Shown: positions 42,874 to 54,120, counted from the stretch's first letter. The stretch is DNA of 64,000 nt from Vagococcus allomyrinae (GCF_017829975.1 NZ_JAEEGA010000006.1:232568-296567); one strand, 5' to 3'. Numbers and translations are program-made. Notes: generated from the sequence alone by a model not told the origin.

Positions 42874-44058
42874 ATGAGCAAAGCGCTTGAAGGGGTGAAA
42901 GTATTAGAATTAACCCATGTGATTTCAGGGCCTTTTTGCGGGATGTTATTGGGGGATTTAGGGGCCGATGTCATTAAAGCCGAGCGACCAAAAGTTGGCG
43001 AATTTTACCGTGAGGAAGCTCAGAAAAATGAAGCAGGAATTAGTATTATTTATCCAACCTATAATCGCAATAAAAAGGGGATTACGTTGAATGTAAAAGC
43101 GAAAGAAGCAAAAGAGATTATGGAGCGGTTGATTAAAGAGACGGATATTTTTATTGAAAACTACCGCCCAGGGTTACTAAAAAAGCTTGGTTTTGGGTAT
43201 GAGGAGCTAAAAAAAATCAATCCCAAATTGATTATGGTGTCAATTTCTGGTTTTGGTCAGAGCGGGCCTTATGCTAATGCACCAGCTTATGATATGACGA
43301 TTGCGGCTATTAGTGGGTTAATGTCAGTCAATGGTGAGCCCCAACATCCGATGAAAACCGGCCCAGCCATTTCGGACTTTTTATCTGGAATTTACGGTGC
43401 GGTGGGAGCGCTAGGCGCTCTACATCACAGAGAAAAAACAGGAGAAGGACAATACATTGATGTTTCGATGATGGAGTCAGCTATGTCTGTTTTTGATGCT
43501 TTTTTTGCTCAAACTCATTACACTGGTGAAGCGCCGATGGGAATGGGGAATCGGCGAGCTAACTACGCTCCAGTAAATTCTTTTAAAGCAAAGGATGGTT
43601 ATGTCTATATTGCTGGTTCGAAGCAAAGTCACTGGGAGTCTTTAGTCAAAGTGATGGGGCGTACAGATCTGTTGGCTGATGCGAGATTTATCACAGCCAA
43701 AGATAGAAAAAAGAACGAAGGTGAAATTGAAGGAATTGTTGAAGCGTGGACTCTGACGTTGACGATGAGTCAACTGATTGAAAAACTTGAGGAAGAAGCC
43801 ATTCCTTGTGCACCAGTGAAAGGGTTGAGGGAAGTGATGGTTGATCCTCATGTGAAGGCTAGAGGATCGCTGATAAACATTCCTTATCCTGGTTTAGGCG
43901 ACTATCCAACCCCAGCTTTTGCGCCTAAGTTTTCCAGTATTGAAGTTTCCCAAAATTCTGCGCCTTTATTAGGGGAACACAATCGAGAAGTTTATTGTGA
44001 CATTCTGGGATATACAGAAGAAGAATTTCAAGCGCTAAATGATACAGGGGTAATTTAA
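42874..44058 (+). CDS. Type III (CaiB/BaiF) CoA-transferase
   Basis: A 394-residue CoA-transferase of family III. The N-terminal motif is V-L-E-L-T-H-V-I-S-G-P-F-C-G-M-L-L-G-D-L-G, followed by D-V-I-K-A-E-R-P, and R-N-K-K-G-I-T-L-N. The catalytic Asp168 lies in G-P-A-I-S-D-F-L-S-G, aligning with the aspartyl-CoA residue of formyl-CoA and carnitine CoA-transferases. G-Q-Y-I-D-V-S-M-M-E-S follows. It is a complete, apparently active enzyme. Its role would be to move CoA from an acyl-CoA product to the carboxylate released by the GRE, saving ATP. Donor and acceptor are unknown. It is the last gene before a strong terminator. Confidence 0.94.
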   Translation: MSKALEGVKVLELTHVISGPFCGMLLGDLGADVIKAERPKVGEFYREEAQKNEAGISIIYPTYNRNKKGITLNVKAKEAKEIMERLIKETDIFIENYRPGLLKKLGFGYEELKKINPKLIMVSISGFGQSGPYANAPAYDMTIAAISGLMSVNGEPQHPMKTGPAISDFLSGIYGAVGALGALHHREKTGEGQYIDVSMMESAMSVFDAFFAQTHYTGEAPMGMGNRRANYAPVNSFKAKDGYVYIAGSKQSHWESLVKVMGRTDLLADARFITAKDRKKNEGEIEGIVEAWTLTLTMSQLIEKLEEEAIPCAPVKGLREVMVDPHVKARGSLINIPYPGLGDYPTPAFAPKFSSIEVSQNSAPLLGEHNREVYCDILGYTEEEFQALNDTGVI

Positions 44059-44066
44059 CTACCGTT

Positions 44067-44095
44067 AAAAGCCGCGTCGATCGACGTGGCTTTTT
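44067..44095 (+). terminator. Terminator closing the GRE/CoA cluster
   Basis: AAAAGCCGCGTCGA and TCGACGTGGCTTTTT form a near-perfect self-complementary stem with a minimal loop and a T5 tail. Confidence 0.85.
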
Positions 44096-44164
44096 AGATA
44101 GCCAATTGGCAATGGGTGGAAGAAAAGGTACAATAGAACTAGAAAAAAAGTAAAGGAGAGTTAT

Positions 44165-44887
44165 ATGACAACGATTATCGATCATTTACAAGCCCATCGT
44201 AGTTATCGAGATTTTGATGAGAACTATGAGTTACCTGAGGCAGACTTAAGGAGTATTTTAAAGGCAGCACGCCAAGCACCAAGTTGGATGAATGGACAAT
44301 TTTATAGTATTTTAGTTATTCGTGATCAGGAGAAACGTCGCCAGTTAGTAGAGTGGAATCCTGGGAACCCACATATGTTAAACTCCTCTATTTTTGTGAT
44401 GTTTATTGCCGATTTCCAGCGAACATCTGCAGTGAGCCAACATTATCAACAGGAATATCAAGTAACAGGTAATCTTGACGCCTTAATCACTGCCACAACA
44501 GATGCCGCCTTAGCGGCTGAAAACTGTTTGATAGCAGCTGAAAGTCTCGGTTTAGGAGGGTGTGCCATTGGCAGCATTCGTAAGCATTCACAAGAGATCA
44601 TTGACTTGTTTGAACTGCCGGAGTATACCTTGCCATTATTTGGCCTTGCTATTGGCAAACCAATAGTGGAGATGAGAGTCAAACCGCGTTTACCTGAGCA
44701 GGCGGTTATTCATTATGATCGCTATCAGCCTTTGAACTATCAAGACATTCTTGAGTATGATCAAACGATGAAAAAATTTGGTGAGGCTCGGGAAACAAAA
44801 CTTTGGAGCCAGAAATTTGCCGATTATTTTGAGAAGAGTACAATACCAAATTATGAAAAAGTACTCAAAAATCAAAAGTTTTTATAA
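44165..44887 (+). CDS. NfsA/Frp-type nitroreductase family flavoprotein
   Basis: A 240-residue FMN-dependent oxidoreductase. The N-terminal R-S-Y-R-D-F (FMN phosphate), Q-A-P-S-W-M-N-G-Q near residue 40, and G-L-G-G-C-A-I-G-S-I-R in the C-terminal half follow the NfsA/NfrA oxygen-insensitive nitroreductase pattern. The C-terminal tail (K-x-W-S-Q-K-F-A-D-Y-F) is also typical of NfsA. Length is normal. AAAGGAGAG precedes the ATG. It lies after the terminator of the GRE cluster, so there is no evidence that it belongs to that pathway. It reduces quinones or nitro compounds with NAD(P)H in relatives. Confidence 0.9.
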   Translation: MTTIIDHLQAHRSYRDFDENYELPEADLRSILKAARQAPSWMNGQFYSILVIRDQEKRRQLVEWNPGNPHMLNSSIFVMFIADFQRTSAVSQHYQQEYQVTGNLDALITATTDAALAAENCLIAAESLGLGGCAIGSIRKHSQEIIDLFELPEYTLPLFGLAIGKPIVEMRVKPRLPEQAVIHYDRYQPLNYQDILEYDQTMKKFGEARETKLWSQKFADYFEKSTIPNYEKVLKNQKFL

Positions 44888-44969
44888 CAGGAAATTATCA
44901 ATTTTAAAGTAACTAACTAGTTTATTTGACCGTTATTTGTGAATAGTGAGAAAGAAAATCGGTTTTTAT

Positions 44970-44998
44970 TTGACAGTTCTTGTTTTAGAGCCTATAGT
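44970..44998 (+). promoter_or_regulatory. Promoter of the mgtA leader
   Basis: TTGACA (44970-44975), 17-bp spacer, TATAGT (44993-44998). The predicted start is about 20 nt before the M-box. Confidence 0.7.
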
Positions 44999-45024
44999 TA
45001 AGGTGTACCTAAAATAAAAACCAA

Positions 45025-45182
45025 ATAATCTGTTAGGTGAGGCTCCTATATGGAAATACGCTGCTGCCCAAAAACATCGAGAGATGCCAATGGGTCAACT
45101 GGAATTGTCGAGAAAGGCTCTTCTTAATGTAGCTGACAGTAATGTCTAAGCCATATAGTGCTAAAACTCGACGTTGAGATTA
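45025..45182 (+). ncRNA. M-box (ykoK) Mg2+ riboswitch
   Basis: The conserved core is plain: GTTAGGTGAGGCTCC followed by TATATGGA, then GCTGCTGCCC, ATCGAGAGATGCCAATGGG, and TAGCTGAC ... TAGTGCTAAAACTCGACG. Outer strands TAATC (about 45026) and GATTA (45178-45182) can close P1. It matches the ykoK/mgtE M-box class, which senses Mg2+ and promotes termination at high Mg2+. The downstream gene is a Mg2+-transporting P-type ATPase, a known but less common M-box target than mgtE. Confidence 0.92.
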
Positions 45183-45214
45183 CTTTTTTGCTATGTCTAA
45201 GGGCCTATTTAGCA

Positions 45215-45250
45215 AGCACTTCTCACGCCGAGAAGTGCTTTTTGTCTTTT
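45215..45250 (+). terminator. M-box-controlled terminator
   Basis: AGCACTTCTC (45215-45224) and GAGAAGTGCT (45230-45239) form a perfect 10-bp stem with a 5-nt loop, followed by TTTTGTCTTTTTTT. It should stop transcription before the leader ORF and mgtA when Mg2+ is plentiful. Confidence 0.85.
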
Positions 45251-45317
45251 TTTAGACAACATTTAACAATGTTAAAGTGTTTTATTTTAAATGAGGTAAC
45301 GGGAAAGGATGAGGAAA

Positions 45318-45410
45318 ATGAGGCAACAATTGATTCAAGAACCAACTGAGCCTGGAAGTGATCGATGGCGAAGAAGAGAGTTAAGTCATTTTCTGACACA
45401 TTCTAGTTAA
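45318..45410 (+). CDS. 30-codon leader ORF upstream of mgtA (MgtL-like candidate)
   Basis: GGATGAGG (45307-45314) lies 3 nt before ATG 45318, with the upstream GGA portion giving an acceptable spacing. The peptide begins M-R-Q-Q-L-I-Q and continues E-P-T-E-P-G-S-D-R-W-R-R-R-E. The cluster of Glu/Asp and Pro followed by Arg residues resembles the Salmonella MgtL leader (M-E-P-D-P-T-P-L-P-R-R-R), in which acidic/proline codons destabilise ribosomes or make them sensitive to low Mg2+ and so control mgtA transcription. The ORF lies between the M-box terminator and mgtA, the right place for a second control layer. Function is inferred; homology to MgtL is not claimed. Confidence 0.55.
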   Translation: MRQQLIQEPTEPGSDRWRRRELSHFLTHSS

Positions 45411-45523
45411 ATATAAGATCTGAAACACGTTATTATTGTTATATTATCGGTGAATACCAACGTTTAAGGAATGGTAGAAAAATGTCTAAGTTTTTTTCTT
45501 CGCGAGAAAGTGAGGAAAAATTA

Positions 45524-48163
45524 ATGATGAATACAAGTAAAAATAAAAAAACAACAATCAAAATCAACCGGCAAGAAGCAAAAGATTCAGAATTGAAAAA
45601 ATTAGCAGCCTTATCAGAAAGAGAATTAATGATGGAGTTTCGCACATCAGCTGACGGTTTAACAACAGCTGATGCCGCCCTGCGCTTAGAGGAACATGGT
45701 CCCAATGAAATTGCAGCTCAAAGTCCGATACCTGCTTGGAAGTTATTGTTTCACGCCTTTCAAGATCCCTTTGTGTATGTCTTGGCATTATTATTAGTTG
45801 TATCAGCTATTACTGGCGATTATGATGCGGCGGTGATTATGGGAATCATGATCTCTTGTAGTGTGATTATCAAGTTTATTCAAGACTTTCGTTCTCAAAA
45901 AGCCAGTTTTGAGTTAAAAGAAATGATTGAAAATACTTGTGCCATTACTCGTGATGGTGTCACGACGGAGATCCCTATGGATGAAGTCGTACCAGGTGAT
46001 ATTGTGACGTTATCAACCGGTGATATGATTCCGGCTGACGCGGTGTTGATTTGGACCAATGATCTATTCGTCAATCAGTCATCTTTAACGGGTGAATCAA
46101 TGCCTGTTGAAAAATTTGTCGATGCAGGCATAGACGTCCAAAAAATTCAGTCTGATGATATTACAGCATTGGATATGCAAGATTTAGTCTTTATGGGGAC
46201 TGACGTCCTAAGTGGCCAAGGGAAAGCGATTATTTTACGGACAGGTGAAGGCACCTTTTTTGGGGACATTGCGAAAAGTGCCAGTGGGAAGCGTGGTGAT
46301 ACGGCCTTTGATGTCGGAATTAGCAAAGTTAGCAAATTGTTATTGCGAATGGTTGCGGTTCTATTTCCAGTAGTTCTTTTGTTAAACGGCTTTACGAAAG
46401 GCGATTGGAGCCAAGCTTTCTTCTTTGCGATTGCGGTGGCAGTTGGTCTAACACCAGAGATGTTGCCGATGATCGTCACCAGTAATTTGGCTAAAGGGGC
46501 CTTAAGCTTGTCAAAGGAAAAAGTGATTGTCAAAGAGTTGGCTTCGATTCAAAATTTAGGTAGCATGGACGTGTTATGTACCGATAAGACTGGTACCATT
46601 ACTGAGGATCGGGTCGTCTTAGTAAAGCATGTCAACCCATTAGGGGAAGTGGATGAGGCAGTCTTAGACATGGCTTACTTAAATTCAAAATACCAAACCG
46701 GATGGAAAAATTTAATTGATCACGCTGTCCTTAATTACTATGACACCTATCCTGAAAAACAAAGCTTTGAAACAGTGAAAAAAGTGGATGAAATTCCTTT
46801 TGACTTTTCTCGTCGTCGCCTAACAGTAGCCGTTGAATTGGACGGCCACCATGTCATGGTGACCAAAGGGGCGGTTGAAGAGATGGAAGACAGCTGTTCT
46901 CACGTGGCAATCAATGGAGAGCTAGTGGCAATTACTGAAGAACTAAAAAAGCAAATGCGAGATGTCAACATTAAGATGAATAAACAAGGGATGCGCGTGA
47001 TTGCGGTGGCTTACCGAAAAGATGTTCACAGTGAGCCTGTTTATACAGTGAAAGATGAAACGGGCATGACTTTAATTGGATTTGTCGGTTTCCTAGACCC
47101 GGCTAAACAATCGGCTGTGACAGCGATTGCTTCCCTTCATCAACATGGTGTTAATGTCAAAGTGTTGACCGGGGACAATGAAATAGTGGCCCGCAAAGTT
47201 TGTAAAGACGTGGGGATTCAAGTCGACGAGGTGTTAAATGGCTTGCAAATAGCGGAAATGTCTGATGAAGAACTGCGAAAGAAAGTTGATGGCATCAATC
47301 TGTTTGCTAAATTATCACCAATGCAAAAATCGCGGATTATTGACCTGCTGCAAGTTAACGGGCACACAGTAGGGTTTATGGGCGATGGGATTAATGATGC
47401 ACCGGCTTTAAGAAAAGCGGATGTGGGGATTTCGGTTGACACAGCAGCAGACATTACCAAAGATGCCAGTTCTATCATATTATTGGAAAAAAGTTTGAAT
47501 GTGCTCGAACACGGTATTTTAGAAGGCCGTAAAGTGTTTAGCAATATGATGAAATACATTAAAATCACCATTAGTTCTAATTTCGGTAATGTTTTTTCAG
47601 TGTTAGTGGCAAGTGCTTTTCTACCATTCTTACCGATGTTGTCCATTCAATTATTAATCCAAAATTTGATTTATGATATCGCCCAACTGACGACGCCTTG
47701 GGATAATGTGGATGAAGAGGACATCATCAAACCAGTTTCCTGGGAAACAACTGGTTTATTGAAGTTTACACTCTGTATCGGACCTGTTAGTAGTATTTTT
47801 GATATTGCGACTTTCTTAGTTATGTGGTTTGTTTTTGGCGCCAATACAGTGGCGCAACAAGGGGTGTTTCAAGCGGGATGGTTCTTGGTAGGATTGATCA
47901 GCCAAACACTGGTCGTGCACATTGTGCGAACCAAAAAGTTGCCATTTATTCAAAGTAGAGCCAGTCTTCCACTAGTTTTATCTAGCGTCGTGGCAATTGT
48001 GGCTGGTTTAGTTTTAGTCATAAGCCCGCTTAGGAAGGGGTTTGATTTTGCAGCTTTACCAGTAGCTTATTGGCCATGGTTAGTTGGTATTTTAGTTGCC
48101 TATGTTATTACAACTGAAATCGCCAAACGGATTTATATACGGGTAAATAGAGAATGGTTATAA
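45524..48163 (+). CDS. mgtA: Magnesium-translocating P-type ATPase
   Basis: A P3B-type ATPase of about 879 residues. The start is ATG 45524: TGAGG lies 8 nt upstream. An in-frame ATG at 45482 (adding M-S-K-F-F-S-S) has a weaker, more distant SD and is the alternative. An N-terminal cytosolic region is followed by the actuator T-G-E-S motif (S-S-L-T-G-E-S-M-P), M-L-P-M-I-V in helix 4, and the phosphorylation motif C-T-D-K-T-G-T. V-L-T-G-D-N and M-G-D-G-I-N-D-A-P-A-L are also intact. Ten hydrophobic helices. The M-box upstream supports Mg2+ as the imported ion. Length is typical. Confidence 0.95.
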   Translation: MMNTSKNKKTTIKINRQEAKDSELKKLAALSERELMMEFRTSADGLTTADAALRLEEHGPNEIAAQSPIPAWKLLFHAFQDPFVYVLALLLVVSAITGDYDAAVIMGIMISCSVIIKFIQDFRSQKASFELKEMIENTCAITRDGVTTEIPMDEVVPGDIVTLSTGDMIPADAVLIWTNDLFVNQSSLTGESMPVEKFVDAGIDVQKIQSDDITALDMQDLVFMGTDVLSGQGKAIILRTGEGTFFGDIAKSASGKRGDTAFDVGISKVSKLLLRMVAVLFPVVLLLNGFTKGDWSQAFFFAIAVAVGLTPEMLPMIVTSNLAKGALSLSKEKVIVKELASIQNLGSMDVLCTDKTGTITEDRVVLVKHVNPLGEVDEAVLDMAYLNSKYQTGWKNLIDHAVLNYYDTYPEKQSFETVKKVDEIPFDFSRRRLTVAVELDGHHVMVTKGAVEEMEDSCSHVAINGELVAITEELKKQMRDVNIKMNKQGMRVIAVAYRKDVHSEPVYTVKDETGMTLIGFVGFLDPAKQSAVTAIASLHQHGVNVKVLTGDNEIVARKVCKDVGIQVDEVLNGLQIAEMSDEELRKKVDGINLFAKLSPMQKSRIIDLLQVNGHTVGFMGDGINDAPALRKADVGISVDTAADITKDASSIILLEKSLNVLEHGILEGRKVFSNMMKYIKITISSNFGNVFSVLVASAFLPFLPMLSIQLLIQNLIYDIAQLTTPWDNVDEEDIIKPVSWETTGLLKFTLCIGPVSSIFDIATFLVMWFVFGANTVAQQGVFQAGWFLVGLISQTLVVHIVRTKKLPFIQSRASLPLVLSSVVAIVAGLVLVISPLRKGFDFAALPVAYWPWLVGILVAYVITTEIAKRIYIRVNREWL

Positions 48164-48174
48164 GGTGACAATTA

Positions 48175-48209
48175 AAATGAGACTGGTGCTAAAGGCCAGT
48201 CTCATTTTT
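48175..48209 (+). terminator. Terminator after mgtA
   Basis: AAAATGAGACTGG and CCAGTCTCATTTTT form a 13-bp stem with an 8-9-nt loop and T-run. Confidence 0.88.
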
Positions 48210-49916
<1,707 letters not shown>

Positions 49917-49918
49917 CA

Positions 49919-50896
49919 ATGGCACAAAAAACAATGATTCAAGCAATTACAGATGCACTTGCAATTGAACTTGAAAAAGACCCTAATGTTTTAGTTTTTG
50001 GTGAAGATGTCGGTAATAACGGTGGTGTTTTCCGTGCGACTGAAGGCTTGCAAGAAAAATTTGGCGAAGATCGTGTCTTTGATACACCATTAGCTGAGTC
50101 TGGAATTGGTGGTTTGGCATTTGGTTTGGCATTGGAAAACTATCGTCCAGTTCCTGAAATTCAATTCTTCGGTTTTATCTTTGAAGTAATTGATGAGGTT
50201 ATTGGTCAAATGGCGCGTACTCGTTACCGTATGGGTGGCACTCGTACGATGCCTATCACCATCCGCGCGCCTTTCGGTGGAGGTGTTCATACACCTGAAA
50301 TGCATGCTGATAACTTAGAGGGATTGATCGCTCAATCTCCTGGTATCCGTGTCGTTATTCCAAGTAATCCATACGATGCCAAAGGACTATTGATTTCAGC
50401 GATTCGTGACAACGATCCAGTTGTTTTCCTTGAGCATATGAAATTATACCGTTCATTCCGTGAGGAAGTGCCAGATGGCGAATACACGGTTCCTTTAGAT
50501 AAAGCGGCAGTGACTCGTGAAGGTTCTGATATCTCGATCATTACTTACGGTGCGATGGTTCGTGAATCAATCAAGGTTGCAGACAAATTAGCTGAAGAAG
50601 GAATTTCTGTTGAAATTATCGACTTGCGTACAGTTGCGCCACTTGATATTGATACCATTATTGCGTCTGTTGAAAAAACTGGCCGTGTGGTTGTCGTTCA
50701 AGAAGCTCAAAAACAAGCGGGAGTTGCTGCTCAAGTTGTTTCTGAAATTTCAGAACGTTCTGTGTTGTCATTAGAAGCACCAATCGGTCGCATTTCTGCA
50801 CCAGATACTATTTTCCCATTTGGTCAAGCTGAAAATGCTTGGTTACCAAATGCGACAGATATCGAAGCAAAAGTAAGAGAAATCCACGCATTTTAA
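49919..50896 (+). CDS. pdhB: Pyruvate dehydrogenase E1 component, beta subunit
   Basis: A 325-residue transketolase-like subunit. It carries [27 protein letters not shown] (the Glu that activates ThDP), E-I-Q-F-F-G-F and the C-terminal [16 protein letters not shown] region. Spacing to pdhA is 2 bp with AAGGAG inside the end of pdhA. The next gene is more than 200 bp away and separated by a hairpin, so E1 and E2-E3 expression may be adjusted separately. Confidence 0.97.
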   Translation: MAQKTMIQAITDALAIELEKDPNVLVFGEDVGNNGGVFRATEGLQEKFGEDRVFDTPLAESGIGGLAFGLALENYRPVPEIQFFGFIFEVIDEVIGQMARTRYRMGGTRTMPITIRAPFGGGVHTPEMHADNLEGLIAQSPGIRVVIPSNPYDAKGLLISAIRDNDPVVFLEHMKLYRSFREEVPDGEYTVPLDKAAVTREGSDISIITYGAMVRESIKVADKLAEEGISVEIIDLRTVAPLDIDTIIASVEKTGRVVVVQEAQKQAGVAAQVVSEISERSVLSLEAPIGRISAPDTIFPFGQAENAWLPNATDIEAKVREIHAF

Positions 50897-50931
50897 GAAC
50901 CTCTTTGAATGCATTAAACAAATTGATAATG

Positions 50932-50966
50932 GCTAAAAGGAGTATGCGCAAGCTTACTCCTTTAGC
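50932..50966 (+). other. Hairpin in the pdhB-pdhC intergenic region
   Basis: GCTAAAAGGAGTA (50932-50944) and TTACTCCTTTAGC (50954-50966) form a stem of about 12 bp with a 9-nt loop and no T-run. It is more likely an mRNA processing or stability element than a terminator; the 207-bp gap otherwise holds no gene. Confidence 0.6.
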
Positions 50967-51103
50967 AGATAGTAATGACCAGAGTCTGAGCTGTTAAAAC
51001 TTCAAACCATTTCATTCTTCGGGCAACCGATTATTCAATGGTTTTTAGGTTTGCACCGCTCAACTTTTATCAGACTTGATGAAAAGAAGGGAAGTATACG
51101 ATC

Positions 51104-52693
51104 ATGGCATTTAAATTTAAATTACCAGATATCGGTGAGGGCATTGCAGAAGGTGAAATCGTTAAATGGTTCTTCGCAGTCGGCGATACAGTTAATGAAG
51201 ACGATACATTATTAGAAGTTCAAAATGATAAATCAGTGGAGGAAATTCCATCTCCAGTGACAGGGAAAGTTCTTAGCATTTTGGCTCCAGAAGGAACAGT
51301 GGCTAATGTCGGCGACGTCTTAATCGAAATCGACGCCCCTGGTCACGAAGATGAGAGTCCAGCCGCACCTGCAGAAGCTTCAACTCCTGCACCAGCCGCA
51401 CCGGCTGCAACTGGTGGAGTTTTCCAATTCAAATTACCAGATATTGGTGAAGGAATTGCAGAAGGCGAAATCGTTAAATGGTTCTTTGCAGCTGGCGATA
51501 CAGTCAATGAAGATGATACCTTATTAGAAGTTCAAAACGATAAATCAGTGGAAGAAATTCCATCACCCGTGACAGGGAAAGTCGTGTCAATCGTGGTTCC
51601 AGAGGGAACGGTTGCCAATGTTGGTGACGTGTTAATTGAAATTGACGCTCCAGGGCACAATACTGCTTCAGCATCAGCACCTGCTGCTCAAGCTACAGCA
51701 ACAACTGCTTCAGCAGCGCCAGCCGCTGTCCCAACAGCCGCTGATCCGAACAAACGTGTTCAAGCGATGCCTTCAGTTCGTCAATACGCTCGTGAGAAAG
51801 GTGTAGACATTACAGCTGTTGTGGCAACTGGTAAAGGTGGCCGCGTCCTTAAAGAAGATATTGATGCCTTTGCAGGCGGCTCTGTGGCTCCAGCGACAAC
51901 AACTGCAACACCAGCAGCAACAGAAGCGTCAGCAACAGCAACAGTTACTAAACCAGCAACACCAGCACAACCGTATGTTGGCAGTGGCGAACCAGAAACA
52001 CGTGAAAAATTAACGCCAATGCGTAAAGCTATTTCGAAAGCAATGGTTAACAGCAAACACACAGCGCCTCACGTGACTTTATTTGATGATGTTGAAGTCT
52101 CTAAAATGTGGGATCACCGTAAGAAATTTAAAGATGCAGCTGCCGCTAAAGGCACTAAATTAACCTTCTTACCATATGTGGTGAAAGCACTTGTGGCGAC
52201 AATGAGAGATTTCCCAATCTTAAATGCGTCTATCGATGATGCTACCCAAGAGATTGTTTATAAAAACTACTACAATATCGGAATTGCAACAGATACACCA
52301 AATGGTTTATTTGTACCAAACATTAAACACGCCGATTCAAAAGGCATGTTCCAAATTGCTGATGAAATCGTTGAAAATGCTGGTAAAGCCATGGAAGGTA
52401 AATTAGCTGCGGCAGAAATGCGTGACGGCACTGTTACTATCAGTAATATTGGATCAGCCCGTGGTGGTTGGTTTACACCAGTTATTAATTACCCTGAAGT
52501 TGCGATTTTAGGTGTAGGGACGATTGCTCAACAACCAATTGTCAATGAAGATGGTGAGTTAGCAGTTGGTCGTGTTATGAAATTATCATTGAGTTTTGAT
52601 CACCGCATCGTTGACGGCGCAACAGCTCAAAACGCTATGAACAATATCAAACGTTTATTGGCGGATCCAGAATTATTATTAATGGAAGGATAA
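51104..52693 (+). CDS. pdhC: Pyruvate dehydrogenase E2, dihydrolipoamide acetyltransferase, two lipoyl domains
   Basis: A 529-residue E2. Two nearly identical lipoyl domains (about residues 1-80 and 105-185), each with N-D-K-S-V-E-E-I carrying the lipoyl Lys, are joined by Ala/Pro-rich linkers. The peripheral subunit-binding domain follows ([13 protein letters not shown], about residues 225-260), then a second flexible linker and the catalytic acetyltransferase domain with [10 protein letters not shown] (catalytic His near residue 500). Two lipoyl domains are typical of enterococcal PDH. It forms the complex core and is followed 12 bp later by pdhD. Confidence 0.97.
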   Translation: MAFKFKLPDIGEGIAEGEIVKWFFAVGDTVNEDDTLLEVQNDKSVEEIPSPVTGKVLSILAPEGTVANVGDVLIEIDAPGHEDESPAAPAEASTPAPAAPAATGGVFQFKLPDIGEGIAEGEIVKWFFAAGDTVNEDDTLLEVQNDKSVEEIPSPVTGKVVSIVVPEGTVANVGDVLIEIDAPGHNTASASAPAAQATATTASAAPAAVPTAADPNKRVQAMPSVRQYAREKGVDITAVVATGKGGRVLKEDIDAFAGGSVAPATTTATPAATEASATATVTKPATPAQPYVGSGEPETREKLTPMRKAISKAMVNSKHTAPHVTLFDDVEVSKMWDHRKKFKDAAAAKGTKLTFLPYVVKALVATMRDFPILNASIDDATQEIVYKNYYNIGIATDTPNGLFVPNIKHADSKGMFQIADEIVENAGKAMEGKLAAAEMRDGTVTISNIGSARGGWFTPVINYPEVAILGVGTIAQQPIVNEDGELAVGRVMKLSLSFDHRIVDGATAQNAMNNIKRLLADPELLLMEG

Positions 52694-52705
52694 GGTGAGA
52701 AACTA

Positions 52706-54112
52706 ATGGTAGTAGGAGATTTCGCATTAGAATTAGATACAGTCGTAATCGGTGCTGGCCCTGGAGGTTACGTAGCAGCTATTCGTGCCGCTCAAATGGG
52801 ACAAAAAGTAGCGATTATCGAGCGTGAATATATTGGTGGTGTTTGTCTAAACGTTGGATGTATTCCTTCAAAGGCGCTAATTAGCGCTGGACATAAATAC
52901 CAAGAAGCACTTGATTCTGAAGTCTTTGGTGTGACGACTGAAAATGTTAAACTGGACTTTGCTAAAACACAAGACTGGAAAGACAATGTTGTGGTAAACA
53001 AATTAACAACTGGTGTTAAAGGTCTCTTGAAGAAAAATAAAGTTGAAGTGTTAATGGGCGAAGCCTTTTTCGTCGATGAGCACACATTGCGCGTCATTCA
53101 TGAAGATTCAGCTCAAACTTATGAATTCAACAATGCGATTGTGGCAACTGGTAGTCGCCCAATCGAAATCAAAGGATTCAAATTTGGCGGTCGTATCATC
53201 GATTCAACTGGCGGCTTAAACTTAACCGAAGTACCTAAAAAATTGGTAATCGTCGGTGGTGGTGTTATCGGCGCTGAACTAGGCGGCGCATATGCTAATT
53301 TAGGCGCTGAAGTTACGATTCTTGAAGGCTCTCCGCAAATTTTACCAACCTTTGAAAAAGACATGGTAAGATTAGTCGACAAATCATTTAAAGACAAAGG
53401 CGTTAAAGTTGTCACTAAAGCAATGGCTAAAGAAGCGATTGATAATGGTGACAGCGTCACAGTTAACTATGAAGTTGACGGTAAAGCTGAATCAATCGAA
53501 GCTGATTACGTGATGGTAACAGTTGGTCGTCGTCCAAATACCGATGAGCTTGGCTTGGAAGTTGCGGGCGTTGAAATGACTGATCGTGGCTTAGTTAAAG
53601 TTGACAACCAAGGACGTACCAACGTGAAGAGTATCTTCGCTATCGGTGATATCGTTCCTGGTGCTGCTCTTGCTCATAAAGCAAGTTATGAAGCTAAGAT
53701 TGCGGCTGAAGCGATTGCTGGTAAACCAGTAGCCGTTGATTACCGTGCAATGCCGGCAGTTGCCTTTACTGATCCTGAATTAGCAACAGTTGGGTTGACC
53801 CAAGCAGAAGCTAAGGAACAAGGCTTAGATGTGAAAGTTTCTAAATTCTTATTAGGTGGTAATGGCCGTGCCATTTCACTTGATCAAACAGAAGGATTTA
53901 TTCGTCTAGTCACAACGAAGGAAGATAACGTGATTGTTGGTGCACAAGTTGCCGGTGTAAGTGCAAGTGATGTGATTGCTGAACTAGGTTTAGCAGTTGA
54001 AGCTGGCATGAACGCTGAAGATGTTGCCTTGACGATTCACTCTCATCCATCATTAGCCGAAGCGGTTATGGATGCGGCTGAATTAGCTTTAGGTTTACCA
54101 ATTCACGCTTAA
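52706..54112 (+). CDS. pdhD: Dihydrolipoamide dehydrogenase (E3)
   Basis: A 468-residue FAD enzyme. FAD-binding [14 protein letters not shown] near residue 16 and the redox-active disulfide [13 protein letters not shown] come first. The NAD-binding [11 protein letters not shown] follows, then A-I-G-D-I in the second FAD motif. The C-terminal dimer interface has the catalytic H-S-H-P-S-L-A-E (His-Glu pair is H-x-H-P-x-x-x-E). GGTGAG precedes the ATG (M-V-V-G-D). It reoxidises the E2 lipoyl groups with NAD+. Enterococcal E3 is known for low sensitivity to NADH, which allows anaerobic PDH activity. Confidence 0.97.
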   Translation: MVVGDFALELDTVVIGAGPGGYVAAIRAAQMGQKVAIIEREYIGGVCLNVGCIPSKALISAGHKYQEALDSEVFGVTTENVKLDFAKTQDWKDNVVVNKLTTGVKGLLKKNKVEVLMGEAFFVDEHTLRVIHEDSAQTYEFNNAIVATGSRPIEIKGFKFGGRIIDSTGGLNLTEVPKKLVIVGGGVIGAELGGAYANLGAEVTILEGSPQILPTFEKDMVRLVDKSFKDKGVKVVTKAMAKEAIDNGDSVTVNYEVDGKAESIEADYVMVTVGRRPNTDELGLEVAGVEMTDRGLVKVDNQGRTNVKSIFAIGDIVPGAALAHKASYEAKIAAEAIAGKPVAVDYRAMPAVAFTDPELATVGLTQAEAKEQGLDVKVSKFLLGGNGRAISLDQTEGFIRLVTTKEDNVIVGAQVAGVSASDVIAELGLAVEAGMNAEDVALTIHSHPSLAEAVMDAAELALGLPIHA

Positions 54113-54120
54113 TTGATTGT

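Noticed and set aside
31286..44058. Fumarate-adding benzylsuccinate/alkylsuccinate-type pathway
   Set aside because: Type III CoA-transferase and beta-oxidation genes fit loosely, but there is no acyl-CoA dehydrogenase, no small GRE subunits, and I cannot identify a fumarate-binding Arg; left as a weak alternative only.
44165..44887. Nitroreductase as an electron-transfer member of the GRE pathway
   Set aside because: A strong terminator (44067-44095) separates it, and it has no motif tying it to acyl-CoA redox chemistry.
51104..51670. Recent duplication or assembly repeat within pdhC
   Set aside because: The two lipoyl domains are nearly identical in protein sequence but differ at many third codon positions, so this is the ordinary two-lipoyl E2 architecture.
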